Below are positions 34,772 through 44,655 of a DNA stretch of 64,000 nucleotides, one piece after another. The stretch is from contig JBFXDX010000018.1 in NCBI GenBank assembly GCA_050180705.1, positions 1 to 64,000 on the forward strand, in the 5' to 3' direction. The notes beneath the pieces are model-generated. The model did no database searches and was not told the DNA's origin. It was given only the letters and a program-made list of their open reading frames with translations. Both the position numbers and the translations under genes were made by a program. The DNA is from SB25 sp050180705 (GTDB taxonomy: Bacteria; Bacteroidota; Bacteroidia; Bacteroidales; Tenuifilaceae). Position 1 is the stretch's first letter, and every line of letters starts with the position of its first letter.

Positions 34772-35992
34772 ATGAGTAAAATGACTCCAAAAGACTACAT
34801 GGAGCGCGAAAGTAAATTTGGCGCCCATAACTACCATCCACTTCCTGTGGTATTAGAAAAAGGAAAAGGCGTTAAAGTATGGGATGTTGAAGGAAAAGAG
34901 TACTACGATTTCCTTTCGGCTTACTCTGCTGTTAACCAAGGACACTGCCACCCTAAAATTGTAAAAGCCTTAACCGATCAGGCACAGGTATTAACCCTTA
35001 CCTCTCGCGCTTTCTACAATAATGTTTTAGGCGAGTACGAAGAATTTGTAACCAAGTACTTTGGCTACGATAAGGTTCTTCCCATGAACTCGGGTGCCGA
35101 AGCCGACGAAACAGCTCTTAAGCTATGCCGTCGTTGGGCTTATGATGTAAAGAAGATTAAAGAGAACGAAGCTAAAATTATTGTTTGCGAAAACAACTTC
35201 CACGGCCGCACCATTACAATAGTATCAATGTCGAACGATCCTGATTCTTTTGGCGGCTTTGGTCCATTTACTCCTGGTTTCGTAAAAATACCTTACAATG
35301 ATATTGCAGCTCTCGAAAGAGAACTAAAAGATTCGAATGTTGCTGGTTTCATCCTTGAGCCAATTCAAGGCGAGGCTGGCGTTTTTGTTCCAGATGAAGG
35401 ATACCTAAAAAAGGCATATGATCTTTGCAAGAAACACAACGTTCTGTTCATTGCCGACGAGGTTCAAACAGGTATTGCCCGTACCGGTAAAATGTTAGCT
35501 TGCGATCACGAGGGTATTCGTCCCGATATTCTTATTCTTGGCAAAGCCATTTCGGGTGGTGTGTTACCTATTTCTTGCGTTCTTGCCGATGATGAGATTA
35601 TGCTTACCATTAAACCTGGCGAACATGGTTCTACTTTCGGTGGAAATCCTCTCGCAGCTAAAGTAGCCATTGCTGCTCTAACTGTTATTAAGGAAGAGAA
35701 CTTGGCCGACAACGCCGAGAAGATGGGTAAAATATTCCGCGAAGAAATTAGAAGCATCAAGAGTGAAATGATTGAACTCGTTCGTGGTAAAGGTTTACTA
35801 AATGCTGTGGTTATTCGCAATAAACCAGGTAAAACAGCTTGGGATGTTTGCTTGGCTATGGCCGAGAAAGGTGTTTTGGCAAAACCAACCCACGGGAACA
35901 TTATTCGTTTTGCTCCTCCTTTAGTAATTACCGAAGCAGAGCTTCGCGATGCTATTGCAAGAATTAAAGAAGCATTCAAACAATTCGAATAG
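34772..35992 (+). CDS. rocD: Ornithine aminotransferase
   Basis: The 406-residue PLP enzyme moves the delta-amino group of ornithine to 2-oxoglutarate, giving glutamate semialdehyde in arginine breakdown and proline formation. Class III aminotransferase landmarks are present: NSGAEADETALKLCRRW near 107, FHGRTITIVSMSNDP near 145, FILEPIQGEAGV near 193, the aspartate in LFIADEVQTGIARTG near 226, and the PLP lysine in LGKAISGGVLP near 256. Length and the ADEVQTG motif fit RocD rather than acetylornithine transaminase. It is monocistronic, with a clear promoter and terminator. Confidence 0.92.
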   Translation: MSKMTPKDYMERESKFGAHNYHPLPVVLEKGKGVKVWDVEGKEYYDFLSAYSAVNQGHCHPKIVKALTDQAQVLTLTSRAFYNNVLGEYEEFVTKYFGYDKVLPMNSGAEADETALKLCRRWAYDVKKIKENEAKIIVCENNFHGRTITIVSMSNDPDSFGGFGPFTPGFVKIPYNDIAALERELKDSNVAGFILEPIQGEAGVFVPDEGYLKKAYDLCKKHNVLFIADEVQTGIARTGKMLACDHEGIRPDILILGKAISGGVLPISCVLADDEIMLTIKPGEHGSTFGGNPLAAKVAIAALTVIKEENLADNAEKMGKIFREEIRSIKSEMIELVRGKGLLNAVVIRNKPGKTAWDVCLAMAEKGVLAKPTHGNIIRFAPPLVITEAELRDAIARIKEAFKQFE

Positions 35993-36010
35993 ATTTGTTA
36001 ACAAACATTA

Positions 36011-36038
36011 AAAGCTGCCCATGGGCAGCTTTTTTTTC
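36011..36038 (+). terminator. Intrinsic terminator of rocD
   Basis: AAAGCTGCCC and GGGCAGCTTT form a near-perfect stem around AT, followed by a long T-run, about 20 bp after the stop. Confidence 0.92.
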
Positions 36039-36100
36039 ATTAAACCATTTAACCTTTGTAGTATCTATTCTTTACAAGAACTAACATTATAATACAATTT

Positions 36101-38134
36101 ATGAAAAAAACTTACGTATACATCTGCTGCTTTGCAGCAGTGTCTTTTGTGGGTTGTAATAATCAGGAAAAAATAAAGCCTGCTTTCGATACAGCCAACA
36201 TGGATCTATCAGTTAAACCCGGCGAGGATTTTAATGCCTACGCAAATGGTGGCTGGATTAAAAATGCCAAAATGCCCGACGATAAATCGAGATATGGTGC
36301 ATTCAATATTCTTGCCGAAGAGAATGATCATATTGTAAATGATATTCTTCAGAGAGCATCGGAGAAAAAGGATGCTCCAAAAGGAAGTAACTGGCAAAAG
36401 GTTGGCGATTTTTACGCATCGGGTATGGATACCGTAAATATCGAGAAACAAGGTTACGAGCCTATTAAGGGCGAACTGCAACGTATTGCCGACATTAAGT
36501 CTGTAGAAGATCTTCAGAAGGAAATTATTGCTTTACACCAGCAGTATATTGCCCCATTGTTCATTCCTTATGCTGGTCAGGATCAGAAAAATACCGAGGT
36601 TATTGTTGTTAACCTTGGAAGTGCAGGGCTTGGCCTTCCTGACCGCGATTACTACCTAAATGATGATAGTCGCTCGGCTGAAATTCGTAAGGACTATATC
36701 GATCATCTAAAGGCAATGTTTACCCTACTGGAGTACACCCCCGAACAGGCTGCAACAATTGCCGATCAAATTATGAGCCTCGAAACCCGCCTTGCAAAGG
36801 TTACTCAAACTCGTCTCGAGCAACGCAATCCTTACTTAACATACAACAAGGTTACATTGGATGAAATGCAGAAGTTATCTCCAGCTTTCGACTGGAAAGG
36901 TTACTTTGAGGGTATTGGCATTGAGGTTCCCAAAGATCTTGTTATCGATAATCCTAAGTTCTTCACCGAAATCAGTAAGATGCAGAAAGACATCACACTT
37001 GACGAGTGGAAAAACTACTTGGTATGGAATGTTGTAAAAAACTATGCTTCGTACCTGTCAAGTGCTTTCGAAAATCAAAACTTCGATTTCTATAGCCGTA
37101 AACTTTCTGGCAACCAAACCAACCGTCCTCGTTGGCAAAGAATTGCAGGCTCTGCAAATGGTGCTGTAGGTGAATTAATAGGAGAAATATTTGTGGAAGA
37201 AAACTTTCCTCCAGTTGCAAAGGAAAAAATGGTTGCTTTAATTGGCAATTTAAAGCTTGCTTTCAAGGATAGAATCAGTAATCTAACCTGGATGAGCGAT
37301 TCAACTAAAGCTAAAGCTCTTGACAAATTGGCTTCTATAGTTGTAAAGGTTGGTTACCCCGACAAATGGACCGATTACACTAGCCTAGATATTACCCGCG
37401 ACAGCTATGCCGAAAACATTAAACGTTCAAGGGAGTTTGGTTTCAGATACAATATGGATAAACTAGGAAAGCCTGTTGACAGAACAGAATGGGGTATGAC
37501 TCCTCAAACTGTTAACGCCTACTACAACCCATTGATGAACGAAATTGTATTTCCTGCTGGAATTCTTCAACCTCCATTCTTTAACCTTAACGCCGACGAT
37601 GCTGTAAACTATGGTGCAATTGGTGTTGTTATTGGTCACGAGATGACCCACGGCTTCGACGATCAAGGACGTAACTTCGATAAGAATGGTATTCTTACCG
37701 ATTGGTGGACCAAGGAAGATTCAGAGAAATTCAATGAGCTAACTCAGGCTTTAGTTGACGAGTATAGCGGTTTCGTGGCTATCGACTCTTTACATGTTGA
37801 TGGTAAGCTAACCCTTGGCGAAAACATTGCCGATTATGGCGGACTAACAATCTCTTACCTTGCATTCCAAAAGTCGTTGGAAGGAAAAGAAACTCCTAAG
37901 AATATCGATGGTTTCACAGCAAATCAACGTTTCTTCCTATCTTATGCCAACGTATGGCGTCAAATTATCCGCGATAAAGAGTTAATGCGTAGAGTTAAAG
38001 AGGACGTTCATTCTCCTGGTAAGTTCAGAGTTAATGGAGCATTATTCAATATTCCTGAATTCTACGAGGCTTTCCAAATTAACCCAACCGATCCACTCTA
38101 CATTCCTGTTGAAAAACGAGCTAAAATATGGTAG
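36101..38134 (+). CDS. pepO: M13-family zinc metallopeptidase lipoprotein
   Basis: A 677-residue neprilysin-type endopeptidase. The lipoprotein signal ends in FAAVSFVGC (C19). The peptidase begins at about 30 with MDLSVKPGEDFNAYANGGW. The zinc site is VIGHEMTHGFDDQGRNFD near 512 (HExxH), the third ligand glutamate is in LGENIADYGGL near 574, and the substrate-binding NAYYNPLMNEIVFPAGIL lies near 470. The C-terminus ends with KIW in place of the common C-x-x-W of mammalian homologues. It likely digests peptides in the periplasm. It is monocistronic, with terminators on both sides. Confidence 0.92.
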   Translation: MKKTYVYICCFAAVSFVGCNNQEKIKPAFDTANMDLSVKPGEDFNAYANGGWIKNAKMPDDKSRYGAFNILAEENDHIVNDILQRASEKKDAPKGSNWQKVGDFYASGMDTVNIEKQGYEPIKGELQRIADIKSVEDLQKEIIALHQQYIAPLFIPYAGQDQKNTEVIVVNLGSAGLGLPDRDYYLNDDSRSAEIRKDYIDHLKAMFTLLEYTPEQAATIADQIMSLETRLAKVTQTRLEQRNPYLTYNKVTLDEMQKLSPAFDWKGYFEGIGIEVPKDLVIDNPKFFTEISKMQKDITLDEWKNYLVWNVVKNYASYLSSAFENQNFDFYSRKLSGNQTNRPRWQRIAGSANGAVGELIGEIFVEENFPPVAKEKMVALIGNLKLAFKDRISNLTWMSDSTKAKALDKLASIVVKVGYPDKWTDYTSLDITRDSYAENIKRSREFGFRYNMDKLGKPVDRTEWGMTPQTVNAYYNPLMNEIVFPAGILQPPFFNLNADDAVNYGAIGVVIGHEMTHGFDDQGRNFDKNGILTDWWTKEDSEKFNELTQALVDEYSGFVAIDSLHVDGKLTLGENIADYGGLTISYLAFQKSLEGKETPKNIDGFTANQRFFLSYANVWRQIIRDKELMRRVKEDVHSPGKFRVNGALFNIPEFYEAFQINPTDPLYIPVEKRAKIW

Positions 38135-38139
38135 TAACA

Positions 38140-38173
38140 AAAGAACCCGACTTAATAAAGTCGGGTTCTTTGC
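38140..38173 (+). terminator. Intrinsic terminator after the M13 peptidase
   Basis: AAGAACCCGACTT and AAGTCGGGTTCTT pair around a short AATA loop, directly after the stop codon. The distal T-run is short (TTTGC). Confidence 0.85.
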
Positions 38174-38453
38174 TATTAGAATTGTTGCTTGTCATTCCAA
38201 AGCCTTTAATCTTTCATTCTTAAAATGGGATGACTGGAGTGATGGAGCAATGGACTTGATGTGCATTCTTTCCAATTATTCTTCGCCACAAAAGAGGAAA
38301 ATGGATTATTAAAGATTTGTAGCGCAATACTCCATGTGCTCCATCAATCCTTTACTCCAATTAAATTAAACCCAAAAGACTCTTTGAAATCAAACTTTAA
38401 CTTTGCATTTTTGTAAATAAACCATGACTTTAAAACCCTAAACTAAATTTAAC

Positions 38454-40517
38454 ATGAAGAGAATTTTACTACTATTATCATTACCCATTTTGCTAACTAT
38501 GACTAACTGTAAGCCAAGCGAAAATGGAGATAAAAAAGCGGACGTTTCTCCTATTGCGCAAGAATCTATCAACAAAGTAACCAAAGAGTTGCTCAATAAG
38601 TATGGCGACTCTCAAAAGATCCGCATTGAGCGTGGTGTAAACCAAGTTGCTTTACTTTGGAGAAGTACCGATGGAAACACCTCCGAGTTTGAAGAATTCT
38701 GCAACTCGCAATTCGTTGCCGATGAGGCTGCTCTCGATCAACTTTTCAGTAAGTTATCTTACGGATACGAAATGCTTAATGGATATTTCATACTCCTAAG
38801 CAAGGAGTTAATGCGTCCTCTTCATCTCGATTGGGGATCAGTTACTCCAATCGATGAACTATTTGGATCGTACAATGCTGCTGCACATATGTCGGAGGAC
38901 CTATACGCTAACAAAATTGCGTTTATCACTGCACTTAATTTCCCCTCATACTCATTAAAGGAAAAGAGTGAATTGGGTGAAAAATGGAACCGCAAAGAAT
39001 GGGCTTACGCTCGTATGGGCGATATCTTCACAAGCAGAGTTCCTGCAAACTTAATTCAGAATTTCTCCACAGTAAATACCAATGCCGACACCTATATCAG
39101 CGAGTACAATATTTACCTTGGATATTTAGTTAACGATAACAACGAAGTGTTATTCGCCGATAAGGATCTTAAACTTATCACCCACTGGGGGTTACGCGAT
39201 GAGTTAAAATCTCAGTATGCTGATAGAGAAAACGGTTTAACTCGTCAAGAAATGATTTACCAGGTAATGAAACGTATCATCGATCAAAGCATTCCAAAGG
39301 ATGTAATCAATAGCAATAAGTACAATTGGAATCCATACAAGAACACCATTTCGGAAAATGGTACGGATGTTGCTTTCGAATCTGAGCCAAACACTCGTTA
39401 TCAACATATAATCAATCAATTCAAGGCTTTAAAAGCAATTGATGATTACACTCCAAGTATGCCAACCTACATCCAGCGCAAATTCGAAGGCGAATTCGAA
39501 ATACCTGTTGATGAAGTTGAGCAACTATTCACTGAATTAGTATCTTCGAAAGAGGTAAGAAACCTAGGCAAGATAATCAGCCAACGTTTAGGCCGCGATT
39601 TGCGTCCATTCGATATTTGGTACGATGGGTTTAAAGCACGTAGCGGAATTCCTGCCGAAAAACTTGAATCAATCACCACTAAACGTTTTGCCAACGCTGC
39701 CGCATTCGAGAAAGAACTTCCAAATATTTTAACATCGTTGGGATGGACAAAAGAGAAAGCCCAGTTTATAGGCGAAAGAGTTAAAGTAGAGGCTGCTCGC
39801 GGATCGGGTCACGCTTGGGGTGCTGAAATGCACAAGGATAATGCACTTCTCCGTACAAGAGTTCCTGCAAGCGGAATGAACTACAAAGGCTTCAACATTG
39901 CTATGCACGAATTTGGCCACAACGTGGAGCAAACAATCACTCTTCACGATGTTGATTACTACGAAATGCACGGCGTACCCAATACTGCGTTTACAGAGGC
40001 TTTAGCATTTGTATTCCAAAAACGCGATTTGGCCGTTCTTGGATTCAAGGAAACCAATCCCGATAAGGTTGCATTGGAAACTCTTGATAACCTATGGTCG
40101 TGCTACGAAATTATGGGCGTTTCGCTGGTTGATATCAACCTTTGGAAATGGTTATATAACAATCCAAATGCAACTGCCGAACAGGTAAAAGAAGCAACTT
40201 TAACCATTGCAAAGGATATATGGAATAAGTACTATGCCGATGTATTTGGATCGAAAGACGAGACTATTCTCGCTGTTTATTCACATATGATTGATAATCC
40301 ACTTTACCTATCGGCCTACCCAGTTGGTCACCTAATCGATTTTCAATTGGAAAAACAGTTCGTGGGAAAATCGTTTGCTAACGAGGTTGAAAGAATATAC
40401 TCTCAGGGCAGATTGATTCCTCAACTTTGGCTGAAGAATGGTGTTGGCGAACCTCTATCGGTAAAACCAATCCTTGAAGCATCGGACAAAGCTATCGAAC
40501 AATTTTCTTCGAAATAA
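38454..40517 (+). CDS. Putative zinc-metallopeptidase lipoprotein (HExxH, M3-like)
   Basis: A 687-residue exported protein with a lipoprotein signal (LSLPILLTMTNC, Cys about 19). The zinc motif is NIAMHEFGHNVEQ near residue 484 (HExxH), followed about 25-30 residues later by a candidate third ligand in FTEALAFVF. This spacing and the HEFGHxVE wording resemble the M3 oligopeptidases, although the rest of the chain, all-helical to about 400, looks unlike standard M3. A -7-like element TAACTTTG lies at 38398-38405. M49 dipeptidyl-peptidase III is less likely because it needs HExxxH. The substrate is probably small peptides. Confidence 0.78.
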   Translation: MKRILLLLSLPILLTMTNCKPSENGDKKADVSPIAQESINKVTKELLNKYGDSQKIRIERGVNQVALLWRSTDGNTSEFEEFCNSQFVADEAALDQLFSKLSYGYEMLNGYFILLSKELMRPLHLDWGSVTPIDELFGSYNAAAHMSEDLYANKIAFITALNFPSYSLKEKSELGEKWNRKEWAYARMGDIFTSRVPANLIQNFSTVNTNADTYISEYNIYLGYLVNDNNEVLFADKDLKLITHWGLRDELKSQYADRENGLTRQEMIYQVMKRIIDQSIPKDVINSNKYNWNPYKNTISENGTDVAFESEPNTRYQHIINQFKALKAIDDYTPSMPTYIQRKFEGEFEIPVDEVEQLFTELVSSKEVRNLGKIISQRLGRDLRPFDIWYDGFKARSGIPAEKLESITTKRFANAAAFEKELPNILTSLGWTKEKAQFIGERVKVEAARGSGHAWGAEMHKDNALLRTRVPASGMNYKGFNIAMHEFGHNVEQTITLHDVDYYEMHGVPNTAFTEALAFVFQKRDLAVLGFKETNPDKVALETLDNLWSCYEIMGVSLVDINLWKWLYNNPNATAEQVKEATLTIAKDIWNKYYADVFGSKDETILAVYSHMIDNPLYLSAYPVGHLIDFQLEKQFVGKSFANEVERIYSQGRLIPQLWLKNGVGEPLSVKPILEASDKAIEQFSSK

Positions 40518-40536
40518 TACGAAATAAATTAAAGGG

Positions 40537-40563
40537 AAAGCCGGCTTCAGAGTCGGCTTTTCT
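40537..40563 (+). terminator. Intrinsic terminator after the HExxH lipoprotein gene
   Basis: AAAGCCG and CGGCTTT form a stem with a 10-base loop, followed by TCTTATTTTT, about 20 bp after the stop. Confidence 0.8.
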
Positions 40564-40596
40564 TATTTTTGTATAAACCATACAACGAAGTAGTCA

Positions 40597-42402
40597 ATGA
40601 AAAAAATTGCCACTCTCCTACTTTTCACGATAATATTCTGCTACTCCAATGCTCAAGAAGCAAAACATTCATTCGCCTTTCAGGGAACGGAATTTATGCT
40701 CGATGGAAAACCTTTCCAAATAATTAGTGGAGAAATGCATCCAGCACGTATTCCTGCGGAATACTGGCGTCATAGAATTCAAACGACAAAGGCAATGGGC
40801 TGTAATACAGTTTCTGCTTACATTTTTTGGAATTATCACGAAGTCGATGAGGGTGTTTACAATTTTACAACTTGGAACCGAGAACTGGGAAAATTCATAA
40901 AAATTGCCGAGGAGGAAGGTATGTGGGTTATCCTCCGTCCGGGCCCTTACGTTTGTGCGGAGTGGGATTTTGGAGGAATACCTCCTTATCTCCTAAAAAC
41001 TCCAGACATTAAGGTTCGTTGTATGGATCCACTCTATATGAATGCTGTAGAAAACTACCTGAAGCAACTTTCCAAAGTGATAAAACCATTCCAAATCACC
41101 AATGGAGGCCCTGTGCTAATGCTCCAAGTTGAGAATGAATATGGCAGTTATGGAAATGATAAGGAATACATTAAAACACTGGCAAATATATGGCGAGAGA
41201 ATGGAATTACTGTACCGTTCTTCACTGGCGATGGGCCTACACCATATATGCTCGAAGCAGGCAGCCTTGAAGGTTGTGCCAGCGGTTTAGACTCTGGTTC
41301 AAGTCAAGTCGATTTTGATTTAGCCAGCAAAATAAACCCAAATGTTCCTGTTTTTAGCTCCGAGACCTATCCTGGTTGGCTAACACATTGGGGTGAGAAA
41401 TGGGCAAAACCCGATACTGCTTCGTTATACAAGGAAGTTCGGTTCCTTATGGATAATAAAAAATCATTCAACCTGTACGTTATTCACGGTGGGACCAATT
41501 TTGGTTTTACTGCCGGAGCAAATAGTGGAGGAAAAGGATATGAACCAGATTTAACCAGTTACGATTACGATTCACCAATAAACGAACAAGGTCAGCCTAC
41601 AGATAAATACTTTGCGCTTCGTAAAATTATTGGCTCATATCTACCTAAAAACAAGAAACTACCCAAAATTCCCGAACCAATTGCAACTATCGAAATACCT
41701 GAAATCGGAATGGAAGCCTTTGCATCTGTTTGGGACAACTTGCCAGTTCCCATACAATTAGTGCAACCAAAACCTTTTGAAGCGTTAGACCAAAATCAGG
41801 GTTATATGGTTTATAGGACTACACTAATTGGTCATAAAAGTGGCAAGCTAACCGTTACAGAACTCCACGATTATGCAACTGTTTTCCTAAATGGAAAGTA
41901 CATTGGCAAAATGGATAGGCGCGAAGGAATCAACACTATCGAAATTCCTAAAACCGAGGAGAAATTCCCAGTACTCGAAATTCTAGTTGAAGGAATGGGA
42001 CACATCAACTTCGCTCAGCATATAATTGACAGAAAGGGCATTACAGACAGAGTAACTTTAAATGGAATGACACTGATGAACTGGGAAGTTTTTAAACTCC
42101 CAATGGACGATAAGTTTGTCCTAAACCTAAAATCATCTACAAATTTTGATAAGGAAGGCATCTTTTTCAAAGGCAAATTCAACATCGATAAGGTTGCGGA
42201 CACTTACATCGATATGTCAAATTACACCAAAGGGGTGGTTTGGGTTAACGGCCATAATTTAGGTCGATACTGGAATATTGGTCCTCAATTCAGACTTTAC
42301 TGTCCATCTGTTTGGCTAAAAAAAGGTGAAAACGAAATAATTGTATTCGACTCACACTTAACTGAAGCAAAGACAGTAAAAGGCGAAAAAACATTGGAGT
42401 AG
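40597..42402 (+). CDS. GH35-family beta-galactosidase
   Basis: The 601-residue enzyme has a signal peptide (IATLLLFTIIFCYSNAQ) and a GH35 barrel: ISGEMHPARIPAEYWRHRI near 44, FWNYHEVDEGVYNF near 76 and RPGPYVCAEWDFGG near 113. The acid/base glutamate lies in LMLQVENEYGSYG near 178. The nucleophile glutamate lies in FSSETYPGWLTHWGE near 254. C-terminal beta domains follow, including VWVNGHNLGRYWNIGPQ near 546. GH35 enzymes remove terminal beta-galactose from glycans, here in the periplasm. No SusC/SusD or other glycan genes are adjacent, so it is not part of a visible polysaccharide-utilisation locus. Confidence 0.92.
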   Translation: MKKIATLLLFTIIFCYSNAQEAKHSFAFQGTEFMLDGKPFQIISGEMHPARIPAEYWRHRIQTTKAMGCNTVSAYIFWNYHEVDEGVYNFTTWNRELGKFIKIAEEEGMWVILRPGPYVCAEWDFGGIPPYLLKTPDIKVRCMDPLYMNAVENYLKQLSKVIKPFQITNGGPVLMLQVENEYGSYGNDKEYIKTLANIWRENGITVPFFTGDGPTPYMLEAGSLEGCASGLDSGSSQVDFDLASKINPNVPVFSSETYPGWLTHWGEKWAKPDTASLYKEVRFLMDNKKSFNLYVIHGGTNFGFTAGANSGGKGYEPDLTSYDYDSPINEQGQPTDKYFALRKIIGSYLPKNKKLPKIPEPIATIEIPEIGMEAFASVWDNLPVPIQLVQPKPFEALDQNQGYMVYRTTLIGHKSGKLTVTELHDYATVFLNGKYIGKMDRREGINTIEIPKTEEKFPVLEILVEGMGHINFAQHIIDRKGITDRVTLNGMTLMNWEVFKLPMDDKFVLNLKSSTNFDKEGIFFKGKFNIDKVADTYIDMSNYTKGVVWVNGHNLGRYWNIGPQFRLYCPSVWLKKGENEIIVFDSHLTEAKTVKGEKTLE

Positions 42403-42508
42403 AATTTCTTCATTTCAACATAAATTAACCCAACAAATTCTGAAATAAGTGTTTTTTAGATGATATTGCTTTACTTTACATTGTAAGGAACTACAAAAAA
42501 TTGATTCA

Positions 42509-43858
42509 ATGATTATATCGAAAAAACTAAATGCCGACAGGCAAACACTTACAGAACTGGAAATCTTCCGCGACGACAAGTCCAGCCTAAACATATTCGA
42601 CTTAGTTGATAAAACAGCAACATCAGGAGGTAGCGATTTCCTTAAAAATCATTTTCAGAACCCTTATAACAACGCCGAGGACATAATCGATATGCAGGAG
42701 GCTCTTAAAGCAATTGTAGCCGAACCTGCAAAATTCACAATTCCATTCACCAAGGAGTTGATGGACAGCATCGAGGTTTACTACTTTTCCAAAAGCGAGG
42801 TATTAATAAGCGGCAATCCAATAGCACGCTTTTTCGAGGGGCTCATATACAGAATTAAGTACAAAGATTTTAAGGAAACAGCACTTAAAGGTTCCAAAAA
42901 TACGCTGCTTTTCGTACAGCTAATAAAGAAGTACTTCGATGGTTTAGATTCCAACAGATTACCCAAGTTGCTAAAGGAAACTTACATTAAAGTAAACGAG
43001 ATTCTAAACGAAAAGGACATCATAACTGTTTGCGGAATAAAGAATATTCAATCGTTGGACTTTGTCGATTTAATCACAATCGATCAATGGTTCCGGTCAA
43101 CACATAAACTTAAGATTTTAACTCTACTGGAAACTGCCTATGCATTTGATGCTTACACATCGATGGCAACGGCAATAAAGAAGTATAATTTATGCTTCCC
43201 AGAGATTATCAATTCAGAAAACTCGGTACTCGAAATCGAAGATCTATTCCATCTATTTATCAAGAATCCCATTGCCAATAGCATTAAATACGACGATGCT
43301 AAACAATTTCTGTTCCTTACAGGACCAAACATGGCAGGTAAAACAACATTCCTGAAATCGTGTGGAATTGCAATTTACATGGCACAACTTGGAATGGGTG
43401 TTCCTGCAAAATCGATGAAGATAACTCCCTTCAATGCCCTATTCAGCAGTCTCAACACTACCGATAACCTTAGTATTGGATATAGCTACTTTTACAGCGA
43501 AGTAATGCGTGTTCGCAAAGCCGCAGAAACGCTCCAAAAGGACAAAAAAGTGTTTATGATATTCGACGAACTTTTCAAGGGAACCAATATAAAGGATGCC
43601 TTTGATGGATCGATGCTCGTTATAAATGGTCTTTTAAAATGGGAATCGAGCATGTTTATACTTGCATCGCATTTAACCGAGATATCCAGGGAAATTGCTG
43701 CAATTCCAAATGTATTCTTTAGATATTTTGATTCATCGGTAGAAAATGGCAAACCCACATTTAGCTATAAAATTCGTGAAGGAAAATCGGACGAACGCTT
43801 AGGATTAATAATTTTGCAAAACGAAAACATTGAAAAACTATTAACTCCTCAACAGTAA
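42509..43858 (+). CDS. MutS-related ATPase
   Basis: A 449-residue protein with the MutS core and clamp helices (about 20-240) and a C-terminal ABC-type ATPase. Walker A is LTGPNMAGKTTFLKS near 269, the signature region is TDNLSIGYSYFYSEVMRV near 318, and Walker B is VFMIFDELFKGTN near 348, followed by ASHLTEI. It lacks the mismatch-recognition and connector domains of MutS1 and the Smr domain of MutS2, so it belongs to the short MutS-like group of Bacteroidota with unknown DNA substrate. Its stop is immediately followed by the ATG of the methylase gene, so both are translationally linked. Confidence 0.88.
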   Translation: MIISKKLNADRQTLTELEIFRDDKSSLNIFDLVDKTATSGGSDFLKNHFQNPYNNAEDIIDMQEALKAIVAEPAKFTIPFTKELMDSIEVYYFSKSEVLISGNPIARFFEGLIYRIKYKDFKETALKGSKNTLLFVQLIKKYFDGLDSNRLPKLLKETYIKVNEILNEKDIITVCGIKNIQSLDFVDLITIDQWFRSTHKLKILTLLETAYAFDAYTSMATAIKKYNLCFPEIINSENSVLEIEDLFHLFIKNPIANSIKYDDAKQFLFLTGPNMAGKTTFLKSCGIAIYMAQLGMGVPAKSMKITPFNALFSSLNTTDNLSIGYSYFYSEVMRVRKAAETLQKDKKVFMIFDELFKGTNIKDAFDGSMLVINGLLKWESSMFILASHLTEISREIAAIPNVFFRYFDSSVENGKPTFSYKIREGKSDERLGLIILQNENIEKLLTPQQ

Positions 43859-44557
43859 ATGGAAGTTAGCTTTATTCTAGTTGAACCTGCAGTTCCCGAG
43901 AATGTTGGCGCCGCTGCGCGCGCCATAAAAACAATGGGCTTTGGCGATTTACGCCTTGTTAACCCTTGCGACCATTTGGATATGAAAGCCCGAATGCTTG
44001 CCCATGCATCTAACGATATACTTGAGAATGCCAAGGTTTACCAATCGCTTGAAGAGGCTATTAAGGATGTAGATTTTGTTTTTGCCACATCGGCAAAACA
44101 ACGCTGGGTGAAGCTAGATATTATTCCTTGTAATGAACTAACTGATTTCATTGAAAAGAAAGGCAATACAATAAATAACATCGCCATTGTATTTGGCAGA
44201 GAAGAGTCGGGATTAACTAACGAAGAAATGGCTCTATGCCACAGGGCATCAACCATTCCTTTAAAAACCCAATATCCTTCACTAAACCTTGCTCAATCAG
44301 TAATGATTTATGCCTATACACTATCGTTCTTAACAATCGACCACATTCAAAGTGCTCCAAAGCTACAAAATCCAGATAGTCTAAAAGCACTAATATCAAA
44401 AGTTCAATCAATCTTAAGTGAAGTAGAACTTGGCCCCGATAAACTAATAAATGGTCGCATAATTGAACGAATAACAGACCTTGATGCTGACGATTTAAAA
44501 CTCTTGCATTCGCTATCAAGTGCATTACTCGAGAAGATATCCGACAAAAAAGATTGA
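43859..44557 (+). CDS. TrmJ-like tRNA 2'-O-methyltransferase
   Basis: A 232-residue SPOUT methylase. It opens with FILVEPAVPENVGAAARAIK, then MGFGDLRLVNPCDH. The knot motifs are IVFGREESGLTNEEMALCHR near 111 and YPSLNLAQSVMIYAYTLS near 142, with a helical C-terminal tail typical of TrmJ/LasT rather than TrmL. TrmJ methylates the ribose of residue 32 in the anticodon loop. The start directly abuts the mutS-like stop (TAA then ATG). The target position is inferred from family likeness. Confidence 0.88.
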   Translation: MEVSFILVEPAVPENVGAAARAIKTMGFGDLRLVNPCDHLDMKARMLAHASNDILENAKVYQSLEEAIKDVDFVFATSAKQRWVKLDIIPCNELTDFIEKKGNTINNIAIVFGREESGLTNEEMALCHRASTIPLKTQYPSLNLAQSVMIYAYTLSFLTIDHIQSAPKLQNPDSLKALISKVQSILSEVELGPDKLINGRIIERITDLDADDLKLLHSLSSALLEKISDKKD

Positions 44558-44655
44558 TATAAATCAATCATCCCTAGCAAAAAAATAATAGAAGGTCTAT
44601 TTTGGATTTATAAAATTGCCTTAAATTGATGGGCAAACATATAAATCCAACGACT

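Noticed and set aside
38174..38453. Small gene in the spacer after the M13 peptidase
   Set aside because: The open frame there starts inside the peptidase gene and runs through its terminator; the spacer holds only ACTCCA/GGAG-type low-complexity phrases.
38454..40517. Dipeptidyl-peptidase III (M49) identity
   Set aside because: M49 needs HExxxH, whereas the visible motif is HEFGH (HExxH).
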